A DNA stretch of 64,000 bases from NCBI GenBank assembly GCA_002118135.1, contig BDIU01000111.1, positions 151,959-215,958 on the forward strand, written 5' to 3'. Shown piece by piece: positions 1 through 13,100 of this stretch. Under the pieces are notes generated by a model. That model did no database searches, was not told the origin of the DNA, and saw nothing but the letters and a program-made list of their open reading frames with translations. The stretch comes from Trebouxia sp. TZW2008 (taxonomy: Eukaryota > Chlorophyta > Trebouxiophyceae > Trebouxiales > Trebouxiaceae). Each line of letters begins with the position of its first letter. Positions within the stretch are counted from its first letter, which is position 1. Both the position numbers and the translations under genes were made by a program.

Positions 1-2995
1 GATGACAATGATAATAGGCAAGACAAGTCTGACCAGAGTCAGCTGGGGCTTTGGGTGGCTCAGCCTGTCCTTCACTGGCGGCTTTGACATCATTAAAGTG
101 GTCATGGCTGAAGCTTGGCTCCTCTTTGAGCACATCCATCAGCTGAGTCTTGTCTACCTGAGATTCAGCAGCTCAATGCTCATCGAGTAACACTCAATGG
201 CCTGAATTACACGCACATGCTGCTCAATGATCAAACTTTACACTAGCAGTATGCGTACAATTGACATCCCTCTCAAGAGTGGTGAGTGAGCTTGCACCTG
301 ACAGAAAATGCACAGGCTTTGCAGCAGTTGACCGGAGCAGTGCGGGCCATACAACTGAGCAGGCAAGACTTCACTGCACACTGTTTCCACATGATGACAC
401 AGTCTGACCAACGCTTCAAGAAGCTTCTGAGAAGGGCACGCATGCTTGGTATCAGTACATAAATGAGTGTGGAGCCTATTGTGAAAGCAGCAAAGCACAG
501 GATGGCGGTGTGATGCTGACAAATGGACAGAGCAACGGTCAGGCACCCCACTTTCAGCAGATCTTCTTCAGTGAGGGGCTCTCCCAGAAGCGCCTTGACA
601 ACCTCAGGGCTGAAGTGCAGGCTGGTTTCATTCAGCCCTTGAGAGCGCAGGCTGAAGGCCATTTCATCAAAGGCCTGCCCTCCACCAAGCAGGGCTTTGC
701 TGCAGTCTGGGACCAGACCCTCCTTGATGTGCTGCCTTGTTGGCTTCAGGAATTGTAAGATCTCAAGCGTGTCCTGCAGCATGCACATTGCAGGCTGAAT
801 TGTGCCATTTCATCACAGGCCTGTCCTCCACCAAGCACAAGTTTGCTGCACTGTTGGTTCAGCCCTCTTTGATGTGCTGCCTTGTGGGTTTCACAAACTG
901 CAGGATATCAAGAGTGTCCGGCAACACAGGTCATATTGCACAGGTGGCATGCACAATTCAAACAATGCATTTCATTGCATGTCATCACCAGCATGAAGGG
1001 TTCCAAACAATCGCCAGCCAGAGTATCCTTCGACAAGCGATGAGCATGCACGATCTCTCACAAGCTTTTAAGTTGCAGAATGCACAGGTATGTGACGAAG
1101 TATTGCTCATACGGACCCTTCAAGACTCAAAGTTGCAGAGAACAGAGGACACTGGAAGGTCACAGTCAACAAAAGATTGCACTAATCTGCCGCAGTCAAA
1201 AAATCAAATAGCCTGCAAACTCAGCTAGCTCGGCTCACCAGGTCAGCAAAGACCGCAAAGGATGGAGAGGACCTGCCAAACTTGGGGAACAAATTGGAGA
1301 AGTCCTCCTGGCTGACTTGCTTCACTAGCACAAACATCATGGCCAGCTGCTCCTTCTCAGAAAGGTCCAGCCTGGACATCAGGCGCGCAAAACGAGGCGC
1401 TATGGCTTTGCTGTCAGCTTTCTGATCTCTCTGCTGCTGCTGCTGATGAACCTGCAATTACAACCCTTGTGTGTCGGGGACTCCTGTGGATCTGGTTGTC
1501 TTTGTAGCTTGTCATTCACTGACTGTGAAGGGAGGATCACGACTCAAGTTGATCAAGGCAAAGCTGATCAACTGCTGTGTTCATAAGGACTTCATTGATT
1601 TCCCATTGCATTCATTCAGAAGCCGTGCTAGACAGGCTCAGCAGGCCCAGCTAGGTATGCACTGCAGCAATCAACTGTCTCCAACCAGTTTGGTCCTGTG
1701 CCAAACTAAGCCATTTGTACTGAACAATGATTTCAGCAACATGTACATGCCATGTACCTGTATTGCATGCATCGCCAAGTCCAAGGCTGCCTGTGTGGTC
1801 TTGATATACCTGCTGGAGAAGGCCCAGCACTCGCCATCATATGTTTGAGCATCATCATTGCCATTCCGAGATGCTGTTTTGGCTTTAGTGCCTTTCTTCA
1901 CGGCAGGCTCAGCTGCACCATCTGCAAACGGTGGTGACCTTCTAAATTTCACCTGATTAATGTCTCATTGCTTTGCAATTGCTTCAAACATAGTCATGTT
2001 GAGCGCTTCAGTAGAGGTGAAGCCCTCAGCTAGAATGTGTAAGTGCATCCATGTGTCTGCATTTGCATCAGCAGACGGGTAACAGAAACATGTTCCAGGT
2101 GCTTTCTTTGGCAAGAATACATGGCAGTCAATCCGTCATGCAGCAGAGCAGAGGGAAGCATAAGCTATTTCCCTGCATGCAGCATGCTCATGCAGTGGCA
2201 GTGCAGCATTCGCTCACGCACCAGGGCAGCCCGCCTTGCAGTGCCTTGCCAAACAAGCATGAATGGATGCAAAATGCAGCTCCGTATGCCTACTCAAACA
2301 TCAGCAATTTTGTCAGTCTGTACAGAACTGTCCTTGTCCATTCTGGAAAGTCATGTGGTCATGTTGAGTCACTGATGCGATGTGGCTTGAACTGGCGGTA
2401 GCCAACATGGGGGCTTTCATGGCACGGTCTTGGCAACTCACTCTGTAGTCGTGCTGTAAGCACAGCTGTGGCGTCTTGGAGGTCAAAAGCACAGCTCTCT
2501 AGGTTGGACAGACAGCTGAGTTGCAGTAAGCGCAGCAGGTAGAGGGCCTCCAGCTCCCTAAAATATGCCTTGTCAACATTGCCCTGTTCACCAGCACCTC
2601 AAATGTCAGCACTCTGCAAGGTTTGGTGCTTAGGAAATACACAACAGCTTGATTCTGTCTCAGCAGCAATGCAAGATCCTTGCAACCTCCTGCTGAACAT
2701 AGCCAGCACAACAACAAATGACATGCTGATGGGATGGCATGAGGGCAGCAGGCAGAATTGCAATGCATCAGGAGCCATGGACACGTCCAGAAAGTGCAGG
2801 TGTGGCTTGGTGTGCAGCATGCACTGAGATGGTGAGATGGCTGCTATATTTTTTGACCTGTTCAGAAGGGTCAGCATTTGAGGCTATTGTTTGCAAGACT
2901 CGCTTGACCACAGGCTTGAGCGCAAATTTAAAAGGCGCCTTTGCAAACACTTCCAGTGCAGCTTTGGCAATGGCAGCAGGATCTGCAAAAGGCAC
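1..2995 (-). CDS. Unrecognised multi-exon gene, 3' part cut by window start
   Basis: Several minus-strand stretches look like exons of one gene. About 154-24 starts after a CTCAG acceptor and has an acidic then Pro/Ala-rich composition. About 700-558 starts after CTGCAG. A segment at 1457-1225 begins with a Gln run and continues as an amphipathic helix (RFARLMSRLDLSEKEQLAMM). About 1952-1816 is basic (KKGTKAKTASRN) and ends at a GTATAT donor. About 2995-2835 is Ala/Lys helical (ADPAAIAKAALEVFAKAPFK). I do not recognise the family. The exon order and the single-gene model are inferred from strand and spacing, not proven. The 700-558 exon region has a decayed tandem copy next to it (797-920). 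The start is probably in the CpG-rich stretch at 3.0-3.8 kb. It could be two genes. Confidence 0.4.
651..920. repeat. Tandem duplication of an exon 5' edge and flanking intron (2 copies, period about 148 bp)
   Basis: 651-775 and 797-920 align over most of their length: both contain GGCCTG-CCTCCACCAAGCA, then TTTGCTGCA, then TTGATGTGCTGCCTTGT, then a stretch ending in GTGTCC. The copy at 651-775 overlaps the predicted minus-strand exon at 700-558. The 797-920 copy lies upstream of it in transcript sense and is diverged. Confidence 0.75.
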
Positions 2996-2999
2996 TTCA

Positions 3000-3804
3000 G
3001 CGTCAAGGTAGCTACACCACTTTGACAGACGTATGGCGACAGCAGCTCACGGTCTGTACGGAAGCAGGTTGCATGCCTCGACGATCAGTCGAGACAGCAA
3101 TAAAGAGCTGTCATGCTGCAAATCGGGTGAGGGACACAAGGCTGCTGCGCACGGCTCGCTAGCAGCACATCTGGTGTCGTCAGGCATGCAAAATTGTCAA
3201 AACAATCGTCAGACCTGCTATGTGTGCAGCTGTGCCATTTTGATCTGGTACATCGGCCTGCGATTTGGCGCCTCTGGTCATGACGGATTGAGCGCCTTCC
3301 CCTGGACCTCAATGAATGAAAGTCTTGATTCGATGCCAAGGTGCTTCGATCTTGTTTACGACATTGCGCTGCTGCTGCAGAAGCAGTGCCAGGGCGGCAC
3401 AGCCAGGCGGCCCTTTAGAACAGGACGAATTCTCGAGGTCACTTGCTGAACGTGCAGCTGTGCCCTGCGCAGGTCAGTACGCGCACACGCTTCCTGTTGG
3501 TGAAGACCGCTGAGGATGCGCGTGCGCGTGCGCTTCTACACTACTGGCGGCTCGAGCTCGGTTATCGTATAAAGTTAGGTCAAACTGTGACGTGCAGCTG
3601 ATCATCACGACCATACCTGTCACTCGGTCCTCTCTCCTGTTTCGATACTTTGGTAGACTTACACGAACCCTTGTGAGGTTGTTGCAGCCGAACATCGCCC
3701 GGTCACGTCCGTCTTGGGCGTCTTCACCCCGCATGCTTTGCATGCTGAGCACACTGTGCTTGCCAATCTTGTCCTGATGCGATCCCAAAGGCATCTATAT
3801 TAGC
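3000..3804. promoter_or_regulatory. CpG-rich intergenic stretch, probable shared promoter
   Basis: CpG dinucleotides are frequent here (for example around 3240-3300 and 3390-3580), unlike the CpG-poor flanks. It separates the minus-strand gene below 3.0 kb from the plus-strand coding that begins at an ATG at 3805. A short AT-rich tract (ATCTATATTAG) lies just before that ATG. No defined core promoter motif can be named. The 3592-3777 ORF on the plus strand has no family features. Confidence 0.4.
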
Positions 3805-6800
3805 ATGAAGCTTCACATGCTGATGCTGGACACTTTGGAACGTCAAGTGGTGCTGAGCTTGCAGCAAAGCTTGCAGTCAGTGGGCAGCGTGCTGGCCCTT
3901 CAAACCCACAGGCTGCCTGCAATGAACATTGGCCTCTGCGCTGTGGTCCGCAAGAACAAGATGCCACAGCTTCAGGCATGTACACCCACAAGTCTTGCAG
4001 GCTCAATATTTTAGGCCTCCTGAGGCTCTCTCTGCGATGCAGATGCTAATGCAACCACAGGCATTTGACTTGCGGAGTTGGTACTTTGCCATACAAAAGC
4101 TTCCACATCTGATGGTGGATGTCATAGGCGATGACCACAAAACAGGTATCTAGACTTTATGAACCACAGAATGGCACTCAGGCTTTGTAAATCACAAATC
4201 TCCTGACACTCCAAGCAGTGCACCATTAACAGCTGTTGTCCTGCAGCGCCTGCTTTGCAAACATTGGTGGAGCATCTCGCTAGCGCAACATATGCCAACT
4301 TTGGTAGCAAGACAGTGACCATGATTGGACTAACATATCAGCCAGCTGATTCCTATGCAAAAAGTCTGCAGGTGACTCAGCTGTCTCCGAAGCTGTGCCT
4401 TGCCATCTAACCAGCATCAAGAGTGCAAGTTTGAAAAGCAAAAATGTGTCAGTCAGAGCACAACCTAGCATGCTTCACTGTGATTACCAAGTGCATTTGA
4501 GTTTGCAACTCACGGCAGCATTGTATGTCAAGTTTGCAGCTGTCAAGGGCATTCAAATTGACTTTGTGGCGATAGCTGGCAGTCAACTTGACACAAATGC
4601 TTCAATGACTGAGGTGGAGCTTGCAAGCTTTGCATCAGGCCTGGCGGACTATGAGAACACAACAGCTTCCTACTGTCCTTGTGGTATGTCCCCGCGCTTA
4701 CACACATGTTGATATGTAACCTTGCACATGTGTGTGTTGCTTTGTCATCTTGCTTATATATGTACATTGCATATGTACATTGCTGTGTCATAAAAGCATG
4801 CGTGTTTCCATGTACACCATTAGCAAGTGACTTGAGGGACGTACACTGGGAGATGTATCTCACAGGGGATGCTTCCATTGTTGGCCTTCTTCCGAGCATT
4901 GATGAGCCAGAAATGTTGCAGAGCATACACAAGGCTTACACTGCATGAAGCGCTCTATACTGCAAAATCTTGATTGCTGCTGAAGCTCTTTGAGTGTGTT
5001 CAACGTGGCATGTGTACGTGGCAGTCAGGCAAGTTCTTTGCATCAGCAATGCAACAGCATGACTTTGCAATGCATGTCGCTTTGACTGAGCTGTGTTTGA
5101 CCCAATGCAGATCCCTTTGCCATCCAGCAAGTTTGTCTACGCTGGCTGCATTCAGTCTTGCACCCACAGCCGGCAATTGTGACCCTCCACCTTTCAAATC
5201 CTTGTGCCATTCAGACTCATACCAGAACCCCTTCTAGCTCTGCAACTCAAAGCAGACTCAGCAACCTTGCAACAGCAGATTCTCAGGCTGTCAGTTCTTT
5301 ACAGGCAGACCTCACAGCAGCAGAGGCTGCTTCAGCACAGGCAGATACACTGAACAACAGTGTTCAACAGCTGCCATCATTGCCACAAAGCTTGGTTTGT
5401 AGGGTGGTTTCAGAAGTCACACAGCTGTCCAGCCTGCTGTCGCCACCTGCAGCTTGCGCCTGTCACAGTGCATGTCAGTCAGCACAGCAGCAATCTTCAG
5501 GTTGCTCTCCATCAGGCTCTTACTTAAAGTGCACATCAGAAGGCAGCAAAACAAACACAGTTCAGGTAAGAATCAGTCCAGTAGCTTTGACTTTGTCCCC
5601 AGGTGTACAGCTTGCACTATCATAGCCACACACAGTAGGTCAGTGGCTCAATTACACTTTTGACACTCCTCTTCAAACTGAGAGTCCACATCAACACAAT
5701 GACTTACTCCCTTGTCAATGTTTGCTTATGTTTCAGTCAAGGCATGCTTCTTGTCTTGCTGCAAGATGGTCATGCGGCATGATCTGCATACAAAGGCAAT
5801 TATGCTGCATACATGGTGTCTGACCCTCTGCAAACCAGTAGCAGTATGGGAGTATACACAAGGCAATGCTCTTCACCACTATTGTGCTTCACATACAAAA
5901 CGGTGTTGAGCTTTGTCTTGCACTTCAGATTGGAGCTTCAACAGTCCTAAACATGCCTGCAGCTCAAGCAGCGGCACTACAGCATGTGCACAGACAATTT
6001 CACAACGGTACCTCTGCTCATCTTCACATTGTCAGCCGCCTCAAGGTACGCTGTTCTACTGCTCTGCTCGCTTGTGATTCTCACTGCTCTGCTCGCTTGT
6101 GATTCTCACAGCTTGGGCTGATATCCCATAGCATAGATCATTTGACTGCTGCTTGTCGCTTTCTGGAGCAGCAGCCAACAAAGGTGCTCTTGCTTTGAGG
6201 CTGCATCATGTTGTTGCATGCACACTTACTGCTGTTCTTACGCAGTTTGTGTCCAAAATTGTAGCAGCCTTGCTGTCTGGACAAATTCACTTTGTTCAAG
6301 CCAACAGGCGGGATGAATGCACAGCTGAATTGTTGCTGACTATCTGTTGCGCAGCTGATGTAAGCATGCAATCAGGCATCTTGAGCAAGCACTTGTGGGC
6401 ACACATCAACCTGATCCCTTGAGCTGTGTTCAGAGCACTTGTCCAGGTGTATGCTTGTGGGCACACATCAGGATCTATCCACGACCTCTGGCCAGACATA
6501 GTGCACAAATGTATGTTTGTGAGCAGTAAACTGCTGATGATGTAGGCTGAGGGGTGGAGTGAGTCTCTGCTGTTTGGCTGGCCAGACATCCCTAGCGCTT
6601 GTGCTGGAATGCATAACATCCTTTTACTGTTGTCAAGACAAGGATCTACTCGTGATGCAGGCGCAGCAGCTGAGTGAATCTCTGCTGTTTGGTTGGCCAA
6701 ATATCCTGGCTCCTCATGCAGACAGCTTTGACAGTGTTGACGATATGCAGCTGAATGAACAAAGCCTAGCAGGCTTATGTCAGGTATCACGTGACACATC

Positions 6801-9487
6801 ATCTGCAGTCAATGCAAGCTCATATATCTGTAGTCTCCTGTGCTTGGGCTCAGTCTGTGACCTTACACATTTAGCAGCTACATACATACATTGGATCAGG
6901 ATGACACAGGACCAAACTGGTTGGCGACAGTTGTTTGCTCCAGTACGTACCTAGATGGGCTTGCTGAGCCTGTTTAGCACACGTTAAGAATGAAATGGCA
7001 TGAGAAGATGACACACATTGGCATACTCAGGTGCTGCATAACCTCATGCAGTGACTCCACGGGCATGCAAGCTCATGGGGCTGCATTGTCATGTGCCCTA
7101 TTGCAGTTTGTGAGTCCCTTGTAACGAATGCCCAAGCCAGGTGTTGCATCTGTAGCTGCATCCTGTGCATTGCCTTGCAGGCTCCTGTAGCTTTATTTCG
7201 CTTTGCAACTTGCATAGCTTACAGGGATCCCTGTTGAGCAAGCAACTTAACATGACAACACCTATCCCGCTGTCCATTGCCATCACCACCACCAATTCCC
7301 TCATCCGACATCAGTCAGGGACACACCATGCTAGGGTGACAGACCATATCACAAATTAATTTCTTGTTTGTTCGGCTTGTCTGCATATCTGCGTCAGCCA
7401 CATGATTGTTTGCAATCACTGCATCAGCAAAACAAGGTTGTGACCTCTGCATTGCATCCGTTGTGGCACAACGGCACCTTCGTCAACTTTGCATCCATGA
7501 TCTATATCATTGCTGTTGTTTCTTTGACTGCGGCAAAGTGTGTGTGGTGCCAGGTACTTAAAAAAGAGCAGGAGGTGCTGCTGCTCAAGGGTGACATAGA
7601 CTTAGAATGCATGAGGACCACCAGCTGGCCTCTGCATTATGTTTTGCAGCCTGCTTCCAACAGCTGCTCCGTGCTCATTCGCAGGTGGTTTTCTATATCT
7701 GACTCATCCCAAAAAGGTCTCCTTGCAACACTGTTTCATGCTCATTGGCAGATGCGCCGCTCGAACTTCAAGCATGTCTCTGTTCCACAAGCATGTCGCT
7801 GTCTTCAAGATGACCCTGCGCTTGAGTCATGCATGATCAGCGACAAGAAGCAGCATGCTCACAGCTTGCAGAGATGCTATGCAACAATGACTTGCATGCT
7901 TGGTGCAAGCATCACTGAGCTCCCACAGATGCACTGTGCTCCGCACCTAGCTGAATTCTGGCTCAGGCGTCAAGCCTGTCAATCAGGGTACACATGCTAC
8001 AGCATTGTATGTTTCAGTGGTGAAAGCAAAGATGTTATGGTCACAAGCCAGGCTATACACAAATTCATTGCTTGCAGAGTTGCATCGTGTGAGGAGCTAC
8101 TGCCCATCAACCACTTGATATCGGGGCAGAGCCCGGAGGTACCCCCACATGTCAGGGCCCAGATGCAAAGTGCCCTACAAGCAGCTCCCCTGGTTGACTT
8201 CTCACCTCTTCAGCAGGAGTCTGGATGCTTGTGCAAAGTCGCTGTAAGTGCTCCATTTTGCTTTCATCAGCCCAAAGGCACTCTTGACAACTGCTGTTGG
8301 CAAGAAGGTCTCAGACTGTTGTTGAGAGTCCGTATTCGGTTTCAGATTCCTCATCAGCTTCTTGTTGTGAAGCTTGGGCGCAATAGCATGGGTGTGGCAT
8401 GGCAGTTCTTAATGGATACCTCTGTCTGCAGGCCTTAGTATCTCAGAGTTTGCCACGCAACAACACTCCTCCACGCAGCCGCTTGCCTGCTGCAGCAACG
8501 CAGGCCGCATCTCCTGCATGTGACCAACAAGCAGCGCCACCTGCTCCTGTCAAGGCCATCAAGGCCAAGGTGAACACCGTACTTGCCCATGCTGCACTGC
8601 GCACCACTGTCCAAGCGCATGCAATACATGCCAACACTGCACAGGCCAACCCAGCTCAGGCGAGCCATGTCCAGGCACACACTGCACTGGGTCACACCGC
8701 ACAGGCCAACAATGCACGGGTCAACAATGCACAGGCCAATGCAGCCCAGGTCAGGCATCTTCAGGCAAACAATGCACTGGGCCACACTCCACTGGGTCAC
8801 GCTGCACAGGCCAACAATTTCAACGCCAGCAGTGTCAAGGTCGATACTGTCCAGGGCGCTCAGCCAGCAGCAGGCTCAGCAATGACACTCAGGCAGCAAT
8901 CAGGGCAGATTGCGCAGACAGCCTCTGTACCAATGCAAGAGGTATGCGCTTGTTCATTGAGGCAACTTTGTTGGTGCGTCTGAGTAAGAGCTGTACAGCA
9001 TGCGACCACCACCGCAAGAGATGTGCGTTGTGCCTGTGGGGTTGAAAGACGCATGAAAATAAGCTGTACAGCATCCTTGATGATGTGAAACGATTTGTTA
9101 CCGTATGATCATCAGCTTCAGCTATGTATGATGCTACAGGTGACCAACAAGCAGCAGATCAAGCTGCCTCCTGCGCCAGCTTACACCTTTCTGACCAAAG
9201 CTACAGCTAAACCTGGCAAGCCCTTAGCTCAGAGCCGTGGTCAGCAAGCAGTCTTGCAGCAGCCACCAGTCCCAGCCAGAACTCAGCCACCCATTGCTGC
9301 AATTGCAAGCAGGCCGCAGATGCCAGCAAGTGTGCAGAGAGATAGTCAGCTGCCTTCTGATCATGTTGTAGGCGGCGCAGCAGAAGTTGATGTAGCAAAC
9401 CCACAGCAGCAAGACCGCGTGGCAGCTCCAGCTGCAATGCAGATAGGGCCTAAGCTGAGCTTCAAGCGCATTCGCAGGGCGAAATAA
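3805..9487 (+). CDS. Unrecognised multi-exon gene (possibly two genes)
   Basis: Plus-strand exons are supported by frame and splice sites. The first starts at the ATG at 3805 (helical, LERQVVLSLQQSLQSV). Others are 4247-4371 (after CTGCAG, before GTGACT), about 4530-4682, about 4827-4948, a Ser/Ala/Gln-rich stretch within 5220-5565, about 5930-6048, 6244-6359, about 6640-6783 (SLLFGWPNILAPHADSF), 8019-8244, 8432-8941 (170 codons) and 9140-9487. The last is Pro/Gln-rich with a basic end (KLSFKRIRRAK) and stops at TAA. A TGTAA signal lies at 9651. I do not recognise a family. The exon at 4827-4948 runs into a TGA without a clear donor, so a gene boundary near 4.95 kb is possible. The decayed copy near 6548-6600 repeats the start of the 6640 exon. 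Confidence 0.4.
6050..6112. repeat. Direct repeat, 2 copies of about 27 bp
   Basis: The unit ACTGCTCTGCTCGCTTGTGATTCTCAC occurs twice in direct succession. It lies just downstream of a predicted exon end (GTACGCTG donor) and so is intronic. Confidence 0.85.
8600..8830 (+). repeat. Coding tandem repeat, Ala/Asn/Gln/His-rich
   Basis: Within exon 8432-8941, degenerate units built on GCACAGGCCAAC, AACAATGCA and GCACTGGGCCACAC repeat about a dozen times. They encode short blocks such as TAQANPAQAS, NNAQANAAQ and ALGHT. The frame stays open through the array, which supports translation. It has no match to a named repeat fold that I can justify. Confidence 0.8.
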
Positions 9488-10116
9488 GGTCGTGCAGAAG
9501 CTTCAACTCATGATCACAGACTCATATCACAATTCCTCGTAATGTCATTGGAATGTGACATTGAGCACTTTAATCATAGCAATTTCACTTGAGAGCTATG
9601 CGTCAGGTACTGGATGTCTCTGCATGAGGCCAGCATATGTGCAAAACTTTTGTAAATGTACAACGCAAGAAGTACAGATTCATTTGACAACAGTACTAAG
9701 TTCGTTCTGGTCGGTCCTGGAAAGCAGCACAATATGCTGACAATGTTAAGCCTACGTCAGCAAAGAGGCGTCGTCACTGAAGGCCGCAAGCCTGAGCTTG
9801 TATTATGGCCAGAAAGTCAAGTATTTGCAAGCTTCAGAGTAGGTGGCGCAAGATCTGATTTTCTCTACTGCTGCATCAACACGTCGCAAAGCAAACTTGT
9901 TGAAGGGCACAAGCCAAAATCATGTGCAGCTTTAGCATGTTGCAGCTGAAGACTGACACCAAGTGTACACATTTTGCCGAGGTCAGTCTCGGCACGCTTA
10001 CGCCGGGCAGGCATGCTAGAAAGTGACCGCGCTGTCTAGAAAGAAATCCTGAAGACTGCCAAGCTGTGGAGGTTTCAAAAGCTCAGTAGAGGTGAGCTTG
10101 TAGGCCTGGTGCAACA
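9488..10116. other. Convergent intergenic region with 3' signals
   Basis: Between the stop of the plus gene (9487) and the stop of the minus-strand kinase (10117). It contains TGTAA at 9651-9655, a probable polyadenylation signal for the plus gene. The open frame at 9656-9949 shows no recognisable motifs. Confidence 0.45.
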
Positions 10117-13100
10117 CTACACTCGAGTGACACCCTCAGTCACAGCCACCAAAGCATATTTGGCTGTTGATGACAGCCATGACCACGTCCTCAAAGCATA
10201 AATTGTTGCACTGATGCGCAGGCGCCTACGCACAGACTGCAAGTCACCAATGTATTCAACTCGACCATCTGTATCTTTGCTGAATGACATGCCAGCCATC
10301 GCATGCACAGCATTCACCCTGAGTCTGTCACTCAAGGGAGCACCCAAGTTCGAAGCTGTTCCCCTGACTGTTGCTGACACCTTCAAAATGTCCACAAGAG
10401 ACCGGGGCAATGCTTCAAGTAGCTTTCCCAAGTCGCCGAGGTTGTCAACACCAGCAGTGCTGCGAAGCCGTTTGCGCTCTTCTGGAGATAGCTTTTTCAG
10501 CCCTCCTGGCTGTAGAATTGCAGGCAATAGTTCCCCTCCTCTAGGTCCAGCTATAGCTGTGCCTAGTTTGATGGCTGACTGATGGTCATAGACCACAAAG
10601 GAGCACCACAGTTGACAGTACTGTTGTCTCAGCTTGTCTGGCAGATTCAGGTACAGCCCATGATCCAGCAGGACTATCTGAGGCTGCTTGTACTTTGTAA
10701 AATAACGCCACCAGAACCCTGCAGGAAGATCAAGCATGTTTTCAAGGTTGCGACCGCTTTTGTCCACACCATACCACATCAGTCAAAAGAAGTGTATAGG
10801 CATAAATTGCTGGAGAGCCGGGAGCATCAAAACATTGTCAGGGTAGCAAACTGGCACCACTTCATACAATCATGGCATGAATCAATCAGGGCATGAATCA
10901 ATCAGGGCATGCAGCAGTCAGGGCTTGCATTACAGAGGGCATGTGATAAACAGGCCATCCAAAAATCAAGGCATCAACAGAGGCATACCCTGCTGGGGAG
11001 CTGGGCGCACTAACACGTTGCCAGGATGCGGGTCAGCATGCACATATCCATGCACGTACGTCATCTCGGCAAAGGCGTCCAACAGCAGCACAGCTACGTC
11101 CTTGGGTCTGATAGACAGCTGGTGCAGAGCCTTTTGGTCATCCACCCTGCAGCCCTCAACCCACTCCATTGTGATCACCCGCTGGGTTGATAACTGCATG
11201 AGCAAGCATGTATTGTCAGAAGCTGAACACCTGTATGCAACTTGAGAACCACGTCATCTCGGCAAAGGCGTACAGCAGTAATACAGCCAGGTCCTTGGGT
11301 CTGATAGAAAGCTGGTGCAGGGCCATTGGTCATCTACCCTGCAGCCCTCAACCCACTCCATGGTGATCACTCTTTGGGTGGACAGCTGCAGTACAAGCAT
11401 GTGTTGTCAGAATCTCGGAACCCGTGCTCAGAGCAGGCGCTGGGTGAATAGCTGCATGTGCTGTGACAGGACTAGTGTATGCAGCCCATCAACCAAGTTA
11501 TGGTGAGCAATGACTTAGTAGACAGCCACATGAGCTGCAGGGTTCATAGCTACCTGTATGCAGCCCTCAATACACTACATCATGATCAAATGCTGGTTGG
11601 ACACACATGGCGTGTTTCCCCTACATCTGATGCTGCAGAGATGCTCACAGACTTTCCCGTGACAGGGTGAGCATAAACAGAAACTCCCATAAAACACAAA
11701 AATGGAAGAAGCAGTAGACTAGCTGGCATGCTTCTGGCAAATGGCACTAAGGCAAAGTTCCAGCTGTGCACCTCTGGTACGACAGCAGGCGCAGTAATGT
11801 CCGTGCGTCTGTGCATCAGCCGCATCAGCTTTGCAGCATTCTCAGCTTCAAGCCGGAAATCAAGCTCCAGAACCAAATTGTTCTTGAGGTCATCCAGAAC
11901 CCAGCCCAGCTCAAAGGACTTAGGGAACAGCCATGCTGCTGCTGTAGAGAGAACTGACAACGTGGTCATGTCGGCTGCCACAGCAGCTTCCAGGCCCAGA
12001 TACTGCACCTTGACTGCTACCTCCCTGCCATCGTGCAAGCGGGCTTTATGAACCTGCAAAAGAAGACAATCATCATAATTACTCCAAATGCCGAGGTGCT
12101 GCTGTGGGCAGAGCTGACAGGGTGGTCATGTCGGCTGCCACAGCAGCTTCTAGACCCAGGTACTGCACCTTGACTGCTGCTTCCCTGCCGTCATGCAAAT
12201 GTGCCTTGTGAACCTGGAGGAAACAGCAGCCATGAAGGTGATTGCACATCTACAAGTGAAGCAGGGGTGCAAGGGTCAAGTTGCACATCAGTCCAAGTGT
12301 GCTCTGGACGCTGCTTGCCAGCTGGCAAGCAGACTTTACGGCTATGCACAAAATGAGGCAATGAGGGCACTTGCATATTGGCAGTTTGTGCAATTACTGT
12401 GCTGAGCCTGCAGCAAGGAAAGCCATGGGAAGCCGACATGAGGATCCCGAAGGAGTGACAACAATATGATGGCGTAGGGACACACCTTGTACCGAGACGT
12501 TCACTGGGTCAGAGAGGCTGCAGCCTTTGCTTTGAGATTTGCTGCTGACAAGCAAAATTGTCGCTGACGAGCAAAGATGCTTTCGACAGGAGCTCAAGCT
12601 GACCTAAACTAGGGAGGCAGCAGCTTTGGCATCAGGGTCAGACTCAGCAAACAGCTGACTGGCAGGGGCATCTAGCTCACGCTGCAGCACCTCTTTGGCG
12701 TCCTCAACTGGTCCTGGCTCACAGAACAGGGGTACAGGGGCCAAAGATACAGCATCTGCCATGACAAAAGACTCACCTGAGCTAGGGAAGCAGCAGCTTT
12801 TGCATCAGGATCAAATTCAGCAAACAGCTGGCTGGCGGGGGCACCAAGCTCACGCTGCAGCACCTCCGCCACATCCTCAACTGGTCCTGGTTCCACTTGG
12901 TCTTGCAACACCTCCAGGGTCCTGAAAGCAACAAAGCAGAATGACTTTGCCAAAATGCTGACATGGACCTCAACCAGACCGGCTCCACCTGGTCTTGCAG
13001 CACTTCCAGAGTCCTGGAAACCCACGAGGAGACCTGTTGATGCATGTGCAGCAGCCAGCAATGCATGTGATCAAACTTGAGAGCACTCCAAAGCCACCGA

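Noticed and set aside
7368..8438. 356-codon plus-strand frame as a single-exon gene
   Set aside because: Only about 8019-8244 has protein-like composition and good splice sites; the rest reads like intron translated by chance, with no ATG context and many Cys/His residues.
11061..12216. Mutually exclusive alternative exons in the kinase gene
   Set aside because: The copies contain frameshifts or in-frame stops and lack matching donors, so inclusion would break the protein.
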